From Castellaniella sp034674885 (GTDB taxonomy: Bacteria > Pseudomonadota > Gammaproteobacteria > Burkholderiales > Burkholderiaceae_B): 64,000 nt of DNA. Positions 45,115 through 53,804 of this stretch are shown here, piece by piece. Both the position numbers and the translations under genes were made by a program. The stretch's first letter is position 1; each line of letters begins with the position of its first letter. Under the pieces are notes generated by a model, which worked only from the letters and a program-made list of their open reading frames with translations, did not search any database and had not been told where the DNA came from. Location: contig NZ_JAUCDS010000015.1 of the NCBI RefSeq assembly GCF_034674885.1, positions 1 to 64,000 of the forward strand. The letters are read 5' to 3'.

Positions 45115-46950
45115 ATGAAGCAATTTTGCCACCAGACGCGGGCATTTCTCGCGTTGCGGCCCTGGTTACCGCCGATGAGAATCTCCGCCTCCGTATTACC
45201 CGTGGTGCTGGCGCTGGCCGCCGCGCACGAGACGGCTTGGGCTGCCCCGCCGGTTCCCGCACCGGCCGATTCGGTTGAAACCATTCAGTTGCGTCCGGGC
45301 GAACCGCCGGCTGTCACCCTGACGCCCGATCTCTTGTACCGCATTCTGGTGGCTGAATTATCCGCCCAGCAGGGGCAGTATGACGATGCCGCACAGGAAT
45401 TGCTGGGCGTGGCGCGGGATACGCTGGACCCCCGCCTGGGCCATCGGGCCTTCCAGATGGCCATGTCTGGCCGCAATCTGGCACTGGCCCTGCAGGCCGC
45501 CCGCGAATGGGCGCAGCTTGATCCGGATAATCCCGAGGCCGTCGCGGCTTCCTTGGCCTTGTCGGCCTCCAGTGGGCAGACCGACGGCCTGGCCCGTACG
45601 CTGGCGCGTCGGATCGAGTCAGCCGATGACAAGGACCAAGCCATCGTCCAGGCCGTGGGCATCGTATCCAAGATGACCGACAAGCGCCTGGCGCTGGACG
45701 TGCTGGACAAGGCCCTGGCCGGCGTGGTCAAGACCTCGTCGCTGGCGCATCTGGCGCTGGCCGATGCGTCCTGGGCGGCAGGCGAGCCCCGGCGCGCCGT
45801 GGATGAGGCCTATCGGGCTCAGGGGCTGGACCCGGACTCGCCGGACGCCGCGCAGCGGATCCTGGAATACGGTTTGCGGGTCGAGCCCCGCCAGGCCATC
45901 GGCGATACCTATGCCTATCTGGCGAAACATCCGAACCAGCGGTCCCTGCAATTGTTGCTGGTCAGCCGCCTGACGGGGCAGGGCCAGTACGACGAAGCTC
46001 TGAAGCTGCTGGGTTCCATGCGCCAGCAGACGCCGGAAGACTTCGACCTTCTGTATACCGAGGCCGAGGTCAATGCGCGCGCCGGTCGCTACGATGCGGC
46101 CAAGGCGCTGCTCAATGAGTACATCATCATCCAGCAGCAGCGTCGGCGGGCGGCGGTGGACGGCGCCACCAGCGCTCAGGCCGACGTCTCAGATGCCCGT
46201 CTGCTGCTGGTGCAGATCGCCGAACGTCGGGGCGACCTGAAAGAAGCCATCCAGCAGTTGCGCAGCATCGACGAGCCCAACCTGCGGTTTCAGGCGCAGA
46301 CCCATGAAGCCGTCCTGTACGGGAAATTGGGCGACCTGGCCAAGGCGCGCGCCACCCTGGATGCCATCAAGCCCGCCGATCGCCGCGAACGCACGGTCGT
46401 CCGCCTGACTCTGGCGTCCATCTACCGCGATGCCGGCCGTACGGACCAGGCCGTCGAGATCCTGAAGGCGGCGGATCTGGACATGCCCGATACCCCGGAA
46501 ATCAAGTACGAACTGGGCATGCTGCTGCATCAGCAGGGCAAGACGGCCGAATTCGAAGCCCTGATGCGTCGCGTGATCGCGCTGGACCCGGACAACGCCA
46601 ACGCCTACAACTCGCTGGGCTATACCTACGTCGAGGACAACCGCAACCTGCCCGAAGCCCGCGATCTGCTGGAACGCGCTCTGGATCTCGATCCCGACAA
46701 CGCCTATATCCTGGACAGCGTGGGCTGGTATCTGTTCCGCACCAAGGACTATCAGGGCGCGCTGGAATACCTGCGCCGGTCCTATGACCAGTTGCCGGCA
46801 GCCGACGTCGCGGCCCACCTGGGCGAGACGCTCTGGATGTTGAAACGCCGAGACGAAGCCAGGCGCATCTGGACCGAAGGCCGGAAGGCGGATCCCGACA
46901 ACGAGGCGCTGCAGGCCACCTTGCGACGCCTGGGCGTGACGCTGCCGTGA
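45115..46950 (+). CDS. Tetratricopeptide-repeat protein, probable periplasmic
   Basis: A 611-residue protein made largely of TPR helices, with an N-terminal export signal (hydrophobic ISASVLPVVLALAAA near 22-37, cut near AWA). Repeats are clearest in the C-terminal third, such as IALDPDNANAYNSLGYTYVE and LDLDPDNAYILDSVGWYLF. It lies upstream of lolB with a GTGA overlap, a conserved betaproteobacterial arrangement. This suggests a scaffold role in envelope protein or lipoprotein handling. A later ATG at 45178 would give a cleaner signal peptide. Confidence 0.85.
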   Translation: MKQFCHQTRAFLALRPWLPPMRISASVLPVVLALAAAHETAWAAPPVPAPADSVETIQLRPGEPPAVTLTPDLLYRILVAELSAQQGQYDDAAQELLGVARDTLDPRLGHRAFQMAMSGRNLALALQAAREWAQLDPDNPEAVAASLALSASSGQTDGLARTLARRIESADDKDQAIVQAVGIVSKMTDKRLALDVLDKALAGVVKTSSLAHLALADASWAAGEPRRAVDEAYRAQGLDPDSPDAAQRILEYGLRVEPRQAIGDTYAYLAKHPNQRSLQLLLVSRLTGQGQYDEALKLLGSMRQQTPEDFDLLYTEAEVNARAGRYDAAKALLNEYIIIQQQRRRAAVDGATSAQADVSDARLLLVQIAERRGDLKEAIQQLRSIDEPNLRFQAQTHEAVLYGKLGDLAKARATLDAIKPADRRERTVVRLTLASIYRDAGRTDQAVEILKAADLDMPDTPEIKYELGMLLHQQGKTAEFEALMRRVIALDPDNANAYNSLGYTYVEDNRNLPEARDLLERALDLDPDNAYILDSVGWYLFRTKDYQGALEYLRRSYDQLPAADVAAHLGETLWMLKRRDEARRIWTEGRKADPDNEALQATLRRLGVTLP

Positions 46951-47519
46951 CGCTGCTGCGCATCGGCCGCTTGTTGGCGGGGGTGGGCCTGGCGCTGGTG
47001 CTGGCCGCCTGTGCCGCACCCGCCCGTATCGGCGGACAGGGGCCGGCGTTCGAACGTGTTGGCCGCTTTGCCGTGAATCTGCAACCCCTGGCGCAGCCGC
47101 CCTATGCCGCTCAAGGGGGCTTCTCCTGGCGGGACGACGGGCGCTCGTTGCGGCTGGATCTCAGCAATCCGCTGGGCAGCGTGCTGGCGCGGATCCGCGT
47201 GGAACCTGATGCCGCCGTCCTGGAAAGGGCCGATGGCAGCCGGGAATCCGCGCCGTCGCCCGATGCCTTGCTGACGCAGGTGTGGGGGCATCCCATGCCC
47301 GTGGCGGGCCTGCGCTACTGGATTCGCGGGCAGGCTGCGCCCGGTCAGGCCGTCGGCGGTGCCCGGCAGGACGAGCAAGGCCGTCTGGCAGCCTTCCAGC
47401 AGGAAGGCTGGGACGTGCGCCTGTCCGACTATGACGACCAGGGGCCGCTGCGGGTACGCCTGTCGCGCCAGGACGATCAGGGGCAGTGGCGTCTGCAGCT
47501 GATCATGGACCGATCCTGA
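46947..47519 (+). CDS. lolB: Outer-membrane lipoprotein receptor LolB
   Basis: Accepts lipoproteins from periplasmic LolA and inserts them into the outer membrane. The 190-residue protein has a lipoprotein signal with lipobox LAAC near residue 25. It has the incomplete-barrel pattern of LolB, including FAVNLQPLAQPPYAAQGGFSW and the tail VRLSRQDDQGQWRLQLIMD. The start is GTG overlapping the TPR gene stop. It precedes ispE, the usual order in this group. Confidence 0.9.
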   Translation: MTLLRIGRLLAGVGLALVLAACAAPARIGGQGPAFERVGRFAVNLQPLAQPPYAAQGGFSWRDDGRSLRLDLSNPLGSVLARIRVEPDAAVLERADGSRESAPSPDALLTQVWGHPMPVAGLRYWIRGQAAPGQAVGGARQDEQGRLAAFQQEGWDVRLSDYDDQGPLRVRLSRQDDQGQWRLQLIMDRS

Positions 47520-47556
47520 TGCCGCTGGGGTCCGCTGCCGGATGGGGGGGGCGACC

Positions 47557-48456
47557 GTGACCGCGCTGTACGACGTTCCTGCGCCCGCCAAGCTGAATCT
47601 GTTCCTGCACGTGCTCGGCCGCCGGCCGGATGGCTACCATCAACTGCAGACCGTCTTTCGTTTCATCGACCTGGCCGATCGGCTGGATTTCGAACGCACT
47701 GCCGATGGCCGCATCGAACGCGCGGGCGACGGATTGCCGGGCCTGCCTGCGGATCAGGACCTGGTCCTGCGGGCGGCACGCCAGTTGCAGCAGGCCACGG
47801 GCACGCACTATGGCGCCCGCATTGCCTACCGCAAGCACATCCCGGCCGGTGGCGGCCTGGGTGGCGGATCCAGCGATGCGGCCACCACGCTGATCGCCCT
47901 GAACCGTCTTTGGGAAACCGGCCTGACGCGAAATCGACTCCTGCGCCTGGCCCTGCCCCTGGGGGCGGACGTGCCGGTGTTCATCTTCGGCCAGTCCGCG
48001 TTCGCCCAAGGCGTGGGCGAAGATCTGGCTGCTGTAGCTTTGCCGCCCCAGGCGTACTGGATTCTGAGACCGGGGGTCCACGTCCCCACAGCGGATGTAT
48101 TCCGGGATCCTGATTTGACAAGAGATTCGGAATCGGTAAAAATCTCGGTCTTTGCTGATTGGCAAACAGAACACAGCAGCGGCCTATTTGGCCGCAACGA
48201 CCTGGAACCTGTCGTCTGCCGAAACCACCCGATGATTGCCCATATGCTGGGATCGATGCGCGGGGCGGGGTTGGATGCGCGCATGACCGGATCGGGCTCA
48301 TGTCTGTTTGCCGGATTCGCCGACATCCGGGATGCCCGGGTGCAGCAGGATCGGATAATCAGTAAAATACGTGACCTGCCCAATGTGGTCATCGAAGGCA
48401 GCTGGATTTGCCAGGGGCTGGATGATCATCCACTGCGGGATTGGGTCATGGATTGA
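47557..48456 (+). CDS. ispE: 4-diphosphocytidyl-2-C-methyl-D-erythritol kinase
   Basis: GHMP kinase of the MEP isoprenoid pathway. The GTG at 47557 gives 299 residues starting (M)TALYDVPAPAKLNLFLH, matching the family N-terminus. A G-run upstream can serve as ribosome site; an ATG at 47542 would add five residues. The ATP loop PAGGGLGGGSSDAA and the GSGSCLF C-terminal motif are intact. About 37 nt separates it from lolB. A tRNA gene follows 5 nt after the stop. Confidence 0.94.
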   Translation: MTALYDVPAPAKLNLFLHVLGRRPDGYHQLQTVFRFIDLADRLDFERTADGRIERAGDGLPGLPADQDLVLRAARQLQQATGTHYGARIAYRKHIPAGGGLGGGSSDAATTLIALNRLWETGLTRNRLLRLALPLGADVPVFIFGQSAFAQGVGEDLAAVALPPQAYWILRPGVHVPTADVFRDPDLTRDSESVKISVFADWQTEHSSGLFGRNDLEPVVCRNHPMIAHMLGSMRGAGLDARMTGSGSCLFAGFADIRDARVQQDRIISKIRDLPNVVIEGSWICQGLDDHPLRDWVMD

Positions 48457-48461
48457 ACAGT

Positions 48462-48538
48462 TGGGGAATCGCCAAGCTGGTTAAGGCACCGGATTTTGAT
48501 TCCGGCATGCGAAGGTTCGAATCCTTCTTCCCCAGCCA
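48462..48538 (+). tRNA. tRNA-Gln (anticodon TTG)
   Basis: The full cloverleaf is visible: acceptor stem TGGGGAA / TTCCCCA, D-arm with GGTTAAGGC, anticodon stem CCGGA / TCCGG with loop TTTTGAT, T-arm with GGTTCGAATCC, discriminator G and encoded CCA. It sits between ispE and prs, the usual betaproteobacterial location. Confidence 0.97.
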
Positions 48539-48596
48539 TCCTTTCCGCGCCAGAGCGCATGCTACCAGGCTGTTGAACCGGCCCGCCCCCTGCGGG

Positions 48597-48620
48597 AAGG
48601 CTGTCAACAGCCTTGTCATT
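48597..48620 (+). terminator. Weak hairpin between tRNA-Gln and prs
   Basis: AAGGCTG (48597-48603) and CAGCCTT (48608-48614) form a 7-bp stem with TCAA loop, followed by GTCATTT. It may end part of the tRNA transcript; the T-run is interrupted. Confidence 0.35.
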
Positions 48621-48640
48621 TGACACATTGGTTCGACACC

Positions 48641-49591
48641 ATGGCACAAGACAGATTCATGATTTTTACCGGCACGGCCAACCCTCGTTTGGCGGTCGAT
48701 GTGGTGAATCATCTGGACATGTCGCTGGGGAAAATGACCGTAGGCCGTTTTTCCGACGGCGAGGTCATGGTCGAGATCAATGAAAACGTCCGCGGCAAGG
48801 ACGTGTTCGTCCTGCAGCCCACGTGTGCGCCTACCAACGACAATCTCATGGAAATCATGGTGATGGTCGATGCCTTGCGCCGCGCCTCGGCTCGCAACAT
48901 CACCGCCGCCATTCCGTATTTCGGCTATGCCCGCCAGGATCGCCGGCCGCGTTCGGCCCGCGTATCGATCTCGGCAAAGGTCGTGGCCAACATGCTGCAA
49001 TCTGTCGGCGTCGATCGCGTCATGATGATGGATTTGCATGCCGATCAGATCCAGGGCTTCTTCGACATTCCGGTCGACAACATCTACGCCGGCCCGATCC
49101 TGCTGGGCGACATCTGGAGCCGCAATTTCCAGAACCTGGTGGTCGTGTCGCCCGACATCGGCGGGGTGGTGCGCGCGCGCGCCCTGGCCAAACAGCTGGA
49201 ATCCGATCTGGCCATCATCGACAAGCGTCGCCCGCGTGCCAACGTGTCCGAAGTCATGAACATCATCGGCGACGTCAATGGGCGCACCTGCCTGATCATG
49301 GACGACATGGTCGATACCGCCGGCACGCTGTGCAAGGCGGCGCAGGCCCTGAAAGACCGGGGCGCCGGGTCGGTCTATGCCTATTGCACCCACCCGGTGC
49401 TGTCGGGCGAGGCCGTGAAACGCATCCAGGACTCCGCGCTGGACGAAGTCGTCGTGACCGACACCATCCCGCTGTCCGAGTCCGCTCGCCAGTGCGCAAA
49501 GATCCGCCAGCTGTCCTGCGCTTCTTTGCTGGGCGAAACCATCTTGCGCATCGCGACGGCCGAATCGGTCAGTTCGCTGTTTGCCGATTGA
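48641..49591 (+). CDS. prs: Ribose-phosphate pyrophosphokinase
   Basis: Makes PRPP from ribose 5-phosphate and ATP for nucleotide, His and Trp synthesis. The ATG at 48641 gives 316 residues, the normal length. Visible motifs are FSDGEVMVEINENVRG, the Mg/ATP segment DLHADQIQGFFDIPVDN, and the PRPP loop CLIMDDMVDTAGTL. It lies between tRNA-Gln and rplY as in related bacteria. Confidence 0.96.
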   Translation: MAQDRFMIFTGTANPRLAVDVVNHLDMSLGKMTVGRFSDGEVMVEINENVRGKDVFVLQPTCAPTNDNLMEIMVMVDALRRASARNITAAIPYFGYARQDRRPRSARVSISAKVVANMLQSVGVDRVMMMDLHADQIQGFFDIPVDNIYAGPILLGDIWSRNFQNLVVVSPDIGGVVRARALAKQLESDLAIIDKRRPRANVSEVMNIIGDVNGRTCLIMDDMVDTAGTLCKAAQALKDRGAGSVYAYCTHPVLSGEAVKRIQDSALDEVVVTDTIPLSESARQCAKIRQLSCASLLGETILRIATAESVSSLFAD

Positions 49592-49685
49592 TTTTTGATC
49601 CCCCGCTGGTCGCGGCGGGGGTGTTCGAGCAGCCCTTGGGCTGCTGTTGATTGGGGTCATGAGGCCCCGCCTTTTGGAGTTTTCC

Positions 49686-50306
49686 ATGAAATTCACCGCC
49701 ACTTCGCGTAGCGTTCAGGGTTCGAGTGCGAGCCGCCGCCTGCGCCGCGCCGGTCGGGTGCCCGCCATCGTTTACGGTGGCAAGTCCGGCCCGGCAAACA
49801 TCGAACTCGACCACAACGAGATCTATCACTCCCTGAACAAGGAAGAGTTCCACGCTTCCATCCTGGACATGGTCCTGGACGGCAAGACCGAACCGGTGCT
49901 GGTGCGTGCCGTGCAATGGCACTCGTACAAGCCGCTGGTCCTGCACGTTGACTTCCAGCGCGTGGACGCGTCCCAGGCCGTGAACACCAAGGTGCCGGTG
50001 CACTACCTGAACGCCGACCAGAGCCCGGCCGTCAAGCTTGCCGGCCAGGTCGTCACCCACGGTCCCGCCGAACTGGACATCACCTGCCTGCCGGCCAATC
50101 TGCCGAAGTTCATCGAAGTGGACCTGGGCGACATGATCGGCGGTTCCCGCCTGCACCTGGCCGACATCACGCTGCCGATCGGTGTGAAGTACGTGCCCCA
50201 TGGCGATGACGTGAACCCCTTGCTGGCCCAGGCTGCCGCGCCCAGGGGCGCAGCTGCCGATGACGCCGATGCGGCTCCCGCCGCCGACGCCCCGGCCGCC
50301 GAATAA
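49686..50306 (+). CDS. rplY: 50S ribosomal protein L25/general stress protein Ctc
   Basis: 5S rRNA-binding ribosomal protein of the longer CTC type, 206 residues: L25 domain (about 1-92), TL5-like C-terminal beta domain (about 98-190) and an acidic Ala/Asp tail. TTTTGGAG precedes the ATG. G+C-rich hairpins lie at 49603-49624 and 49630-49646 in the 94-nt leader after prs. A strong terminator follows. Confidence 0.94.
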   Translation: MKFTATSRSVQGSSASRRLRRAGRVPAIVYGGKSGPANIELDHNEIYHSLNKEEFHASILDMVLDGKTEPVLVRAVQWHSYKPLVLHVDFQRVDASQAVNTKVPVHYLNADQSPAVKLAGQVVTHGPAELDITCLPANLPKFIEVDLGDMIGGSRLHLADITLPIGVKYVPHGDDVNPLLAQAAAPRGAAADDADAAPAADAPAAE

Positions 50307-50335
50307 GCCCGCTCTGCGGGTCTCGGTATCCCTTC

Positions 50336-50371
50336 AAAACCCCCGCCCATCGTCAGATGGGCGGGGGTTTT
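50336..50371. terminator. Strong bidirectional terminator after rplY
   Basis: A 16-bp perfect inverted repeat (AAAACCCCCGCCCATC / GATGGGCGGGGGTTTT) with GTCA loop; the A- and T-flanks make it functional in both directions. Confidence 0.92.
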
Positions 50372-50420
50372 GACGTATCATGGGGGCCTTTTCGATGTCT
50401 TGCTGCTTTGAACCATCACG

Positions 50421-51017
50421 ATGACTGCGCCCATCCGCCTCATTGTGGGCCTGGGCAACCCCGGTCCCGAATACGAAACCACCCGCCACAATGCGGGTTT
50501 CTGGCTGGCGGATCATTTTGCCGATGACCTGCATGCCGGCTTCACGCTGGAAAAGTCCTTTTTCGCCTGGGTCGCGCGGGCCCGTCATGCCGGCCAGCCC
50601 GTCGTGCTGGCCAAGCCCGCCACCTTCATGAACAGGTCGGGTCAGGCGGTCGGGGCCCTGGCGCGGTTCTACAAGCTTCAGCCCGAGGAAATCCTGGTCC
50701 TGCACGACGAACTGGATCTGCTGCCGGGGGCCGTGAAATTGAAGTTCGGCGGCGGCCATGCCGGGCACAACGGCCTGCGGGATATCCAGTCGGTGCTGGG
50801 CACCCCCAAATTCTGGCGCCTGCGCATCGGCATCGGCCACCCGCGCAGCCTGGGGCTGGCGCAGGCTGTGGTCAATTTCGTGCTGCACCCGCCGCGCCAG
50901 GACGACATGCCCGGCATCGACGAAGTCATCCGCCGCTGCCGGCTGGAACTGCCGGCGCTGCTGGACGGGGAATTCGACCGGGCGACCGAGCGCCTGCATC
51001 AGGGGAATCACGACTGA
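50421..51017 (+). CDS. pth: Peptidyl-tRNA hydrolase
   Basis: Recycles peptidyl-tRNA released from stalled ribosomes. The 198-residue protein has VGLGNPGPEYETTRHNAGFW with the catalytic His, the Asn in KPATFMNRSGQ and the Asp in HDELDLLPG. Length is normal. The start follows the rplY terminator with its own short leader. The stop overlaps the CPBP protease gene by 1 nt. Confidence 0.95.
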   Translation: MTAPIRLIVGLGNPGPEYETTRHNAGFWLADHFADDLHAGFTLEKSFFAWVARARHAGQPVVLAKPATFMNRSGQAVGALARFYKLQPEEILVLHDELDLLPGAVKLKFGGGHAGHNGLRDIQSVLGTPKFWRLRIGIGHPRSLGLAQAVVNFVLHPPRQDDMPGIDEVIRRCRLELPALLDGEFDRATERLHQGNHD

Positions 51018-51793
51018 TGGGGCCGCCCGGCCTGCCCACCATGGGCGAGGAAATCGTCGATTTCCTGAAATTCGTCGTGCGGCCGCGCCCGGGGCCGCGC
51101 CTGCGCCCCCACGGCCTGGGGGCGGGCCTCTGGGTAGACTTTTCCCTGAACGCCCCCTGGTGGCGTCTGCTGCATTGGGCCGTCCTGCTGTGGCTGGTCA
51201 ATATCTTCGTGTTCGCGCCCCTGGCGCTGTCGGCGGCGGATGCCAGTGGCGCCCAGCACCGACTGGACGTCCACAACATTCCCTGGATGACTGCGCTGGT
51301 CTGGGCGCCCATCGTCGAGGAACTGACCTTTCGCTACGTATTGCGCCGTCCCGCCATGCTGTGGTGGTTCGTGCCGCTGATGACGGCGATCCTGGTGCAG
51401 GGTATGGGGGCGACGTCCATGCCGCTGGCAGCGGTAGCCGTGCTGCTGGCGCTGGCGCCGCTCTGGTATCCGGCCAATCACCGCTGGCATGCCGGATGGG
51501 CGGCCAGCTGGCGCTGGCGCCGCCGGATGCGCTGGGCGTATCCTGTTCTGTTCCATACCGCTGCGCTGGCCTTTGCCGCCGTGCACCTGTACAACTTTCG
51601 CATGACCTCGATGAACCTGGTGCTGCTGCCCCTGCTGGTGCTGCCGCAGTGGGTCACCGGGCTGGTCCTGGGATGGACGCGGGTCAAACGCGGCATCGGG
51701 GCGTCCATGGCGCTGCATGCCATCTTCAATGGCGGCCCTTTGCTGCTGATCGGGCTGCTCCTGCATTTCGCCCCTCAGCTGGCGGTGGGGTGA
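51017..51793 (+). CDS. CPBP-family intramembrane metalloprotease (Abi-like)
   Basis: Polytopic membrane protein of the type II CAAX protease/Abi group, 258 residues with about six or seven hydrophobic segments. The catalytic motif EExxxR is visible as EELTFR near residue 102. Later His/Asn motifs are FAAVHLYNF near 195 and MALHAIFNG near 235. The substrate is unknown. It overlaps pth by 1 nt. A housekeeping envelope role is more likely than phage defence, given the conserved neighbourhood. Confidence 0.8.
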   Translation: MGPPGLPTMGEEIVDFLKFVVRPRPGPRLRPHGLGAGLWVDFSLNAPWWRLLHWAVLLWLVNIFVFAPLALSAADASGAQHRLDVHNIPWMTALVWAPIVEELTFRYVLRRPAMLWWFVPLMTAILVQGMGATSMPLAAVAVLLALAPLWYPANHRWHAGWAASWRWRRRMRWAYPVLFHTAALAFAAVHLYNFRMTSMNLVLLPLLVLPQWVTGLVLGWTRVKRGIGASMALHAIFNGGPLLLIGLLLHFAPQLAVG

Positions 51794-51851
51794 GCCCCTG
51801 CGGGTACAATAGCGCCTTGATTTCCATCCTTCTTTTTCTCTCAGGTACCCC

Positions 51852-52943
51852 ATGGCACTGCAATGCGGCATCGTTGGCCTGCCCAACGTCGGTAAATCCA
51901 CTCTGTTCAACGCCCTGACCAAGGCTGGTATCGCCGCTGAGAACTATCCCTTCTGCACGATCGAGCCCAACGTCGGCGTGGTCGAGGTCCCGGATCCCCG
52001 TCTGGCGCAGCTGGCAGCCATCGTCAGCCCCGAACGCGTCGTGCCGGCCGTGGTCGAATTCGTGGACATCGCTGGCCTGGTGGCGGGCGCGTCCAAGGGC
52101 GAGGGCCTGGGCAACCAGTTCCTGGCCAACATCCGTGAAACGGATGCCATCGTGCACGTGGTGCGCTGCTTCGAGGACGAGAACGTCGTCCACGTCGCCG
52201 GCCGTGTCGATCCGATTTCCGACATCGAGGTCATCAACACCGAACTGGCGCTGGCAGACCTGGCCACGGCCGACAAGATCCTGCAGAAGAACCGCAAGCT
52301 GGCCAATTCCGGCGACAAGGAAGCCATCCGCCTGGTGGCCCTGCTGGAACGCGTGGTCGCCGCCCTGGATGCTGGCCAGTCCGTGCGCAGCCTGGGGCTG
52401 GACGAAGAAGACCAGGCCGCCATTCGCGGTTATTGCTTCATCACCGCCAAGCGCGCCATGTACGTCGCCAACGTGCGCGACGATGGTTTCGAGAATAACC
52501 CCCACCTGAAGGCCGTGCAGGACTACGCCGCTGCAGAAAACGCCCCCGTGGTGGCCGTGTGCGCCGCCATCGAGGCCGAAATCGCCGACCTGGACGATGC
52601 CGACAAGACGGTCTTCCTGGAAGACATGGGCATGAGCGAGCCCGGCCTGGACCGCGTCATCCGCGCCGGCTACCAGTTGCTGGGCCTGCAGACCTACTTC
52701 ACCGCCGGCGTCAAGGAAGTCCGCGCCTGGACCATCCCCGTCGGCGCCACCGCCCCCCAGGCGGCCGGCGTCATCCACACCGACTTCGAACGCGGCTTCA
52801 TCCGCGCCCAGACCATCGGCTTCGACGACTTCATCGCCTGCAAGGGCGAGCAGGGCGCCAAGGAAGCCGGGAAAATGCGGGCCGAAGGCAAGGACTACGT
52901 GGTGAAGGACGGGGACGTGATGAACTTTTTGTTCAACGTGTGA
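51852..52943 (+). CDS. ychF: Redox-regulated ATPase YchF (OLA1-like)
   Basis: Ribosome-associated P-loop ATPase of the Obg family with altered nucleotide specificity. The 363-residue protein has G1 GLPNVGKSTLFNAL, G3 DIAGLVAGASKGEGLGNQFL and a C-terminal TGS domain (about 280-363). The last codons FNV-stop lie inside an 18-bp sequence repeated at 55571-55588. The gene is intact because the left junction of the integrated element restores its 3' end. Confidence 0.95.
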   Translation: MALQCGIVGLPNVGKSTLFNALTKAGIAAENYPFCTIEPNVGVVEVPDPRLAQLAAIVSPERVVPAVVEFVDIAGLVAGASKGEGLGNQFLANIRETDAIVHVVRCFEDENVVHVAGRVDPISDIEVINTELALADLATADKILQKNRKLANSGDKEAIRLVALLERVVAALDAGQSVRSLGLDEEDQAAIRGYCFITAKRAMYVANVRDDGFENNPHLKAVQDYAAAENAPVVAVCAAIEAEIADLDDADKTVFLEDMGMSEPGLDRVIRAGYQLLGLQTYFTAGVKEVRAWTIPVGATAPQAAGVIHTDFERGFIRAQTIGFDDFIACKGEQGAKEAGKMRAEGKDYVVKDGDVMNFLFNV

Positions 52944-52952
52944 TCAACGTCT
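52935..52952. repeat. Left attachment-site repeat (attL) at the ychF 3' end
   Basis: AACGTGTGATCAACGTCT is identical to 55571-55588. It contains the last two ychF codons and the TGA stop. Flanks differ on both sides, so the exact repeat is 18 bp. Confidence 0.75.
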
Positions 52953-53025
52953 GACGATTTTTGCCGGATCTCGGTGGCGCTCAGTAGCGCTTGGTGGACA
53001 GGTTAGCCCATTTGAAATCAATGGG

Positions 53026-53457
53026 TTGCAGAAACAATACGGTCTGCTGAGCGTTCCTATTGTTCATCGAGGTCCAGAAAATTCGGGGGTAGCGTTGGGG
53101 GTATCCACGCAGGCCATAGAGGTGCTGAAAGATTTGCAGCACATCACGAGTGGCGGACGCTATCTGTTCCCGCACAGGAGCGGCAAGGGCTTTACTACGC
53201 CTAACCGGCTGACCTACGCGATGCGCGACATGAACCTGGGCCGGGGTACGACGCCGCATTGCTGGCGGACGACCTTTTCAACCTGGGCCAATGAGAACGG
53301 ATACCGGCCTGATGCAATCGAGCGGCAGCTTGCCCACGTGGAAAGCAACAAGGTGCGGGCGACATACAACAAGGCGCTGCTGCTGGATCAGAGAAGGACG
53401 CTGTTGCAGGACTGGGTGGACTATCTGAGTGCTGCGGAAGGCAGCGGCACGGCATAG
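53026..53457 (+). pseudogene. Truncated P4-type tyrosine integrase (C-terminal part)
   Basis: The frame of 143 residues matches only the last third of a P4-like integrase of about 400 residues. Conserved elements from about residue 27 are STQAIEVLKDL, then THR-like box TPHCWRTTFSTWANE (His and second catalytic Arg), IERQLAH (third His) and RATYNKA (nucleophilic Tyr). The N-terminal arm-binding and core-binding domains and the first catalytic Arg are missing. The first 26 codons overlap a GGGGGTA direct repeat typical of the region upstream of such genes, so a deletion probably joined the upstream region to the int 3' part. It should be inactive. Confidence 0.8.
53085..53103. repeat. GGGGGTA-N5-GGGGGTA repeat near the left end
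   Basis: Two GGGGGTA copies (53085-53091 and 53097-53103) are spaced 12 nt start to start. The same arrangement occurs near the right end at 55467-55485. Candidate arm-type integrase sites. Confidence 0.55.
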
Positions 53458-53581
53458 AGACGGTTTGGCCGGGTATCGCAGCAGCGAGTGGGCAGAACGG
53501 CCTTTTCCTTTTCTGGATAGGGCCGTTGTCCCTTGAGTGCCGTTCCCTTGCCGTTTGCCTTTGCCCAAGCTGGGCGCTGGG

Positions 53582-53654
53582 AATGGGGTAAATAATGAAA
53601 TAAACGGGGTAATTTTTACTTGATTGCCTCATTTTAAGATTCATGTCACCCATT
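53582..53654. repeat. First regularly spaced 9-mer cluster upstream of fic
   Basis: Copies of the motif TRCCYCATT or its complement start at 53582 (AATGGGGTA), 53603 (AACGGGGTA), 53625 (TGCCTCATT) and, more degenerate, 53646 (TCACCCATT). Spacing is 21-22 bp. The first two point one way and the last two the other, giving an overall dyad. The gap 53458-53804 holds no credible gene. Confidence 0.65.
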
Positions 53655-53705
53655 TCCTTCCTGGTTAGCCATGCCAGCCCCGGGCGACCGGTCCAACGTT
53701 CAGGA

Positions 53706-53780
53706 AATGGGGTAGTTAAACACTGATAATGAGGCATTTTTAGAGACAATGCCCCATTTAAAGGCTATGATTACCCCATT
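53706..53780. repeat. Second regularly spaced 9-mer cluster overlapping the fic promoter
   Basis: Four copies start at 53706 (AATGGGGTA), 53728 (AATGAGGCA), 53750 (TGCCCCATT) and 53772 (TACCCCATT), exactly 22 bp apart. The first two are inverted relative to the last two, so the block is a dyad centred near 53743. The last copy ends 24 nt before the fic start. Confidence 0.7.
53743..53771 (+). promoter_or_regulatory. Candidate fic promoter
   Basis: GAGACA (53743-53748) and TATGAT (53766-53771) are spaced by 17 nt. One 9-mer lies in the spacer and one directly after the -10 box, so a protein bound to the array would block transcription. Confidence 0.5.
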
Positions 53781-53804
53781 TAGATAGCCTGGGCTTACAT
53801 TTCC

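Noticed and set aside
49603..49646. Terminator between prs and rplY
   Set aside because: Two G+C-rich stems exist (CCCCCGC/GCGGGGG and GCAGCCC/GGGCTGC) but neither is followed by a T-run, so they may be leader structure of rplY rather than termination.
51017..51793. CPBP/Abi-like protease as a phage-defence gene
   Set aside because: It is coupled to pth in a conserved housekeeping neighbourhood with no defence partners nearby.
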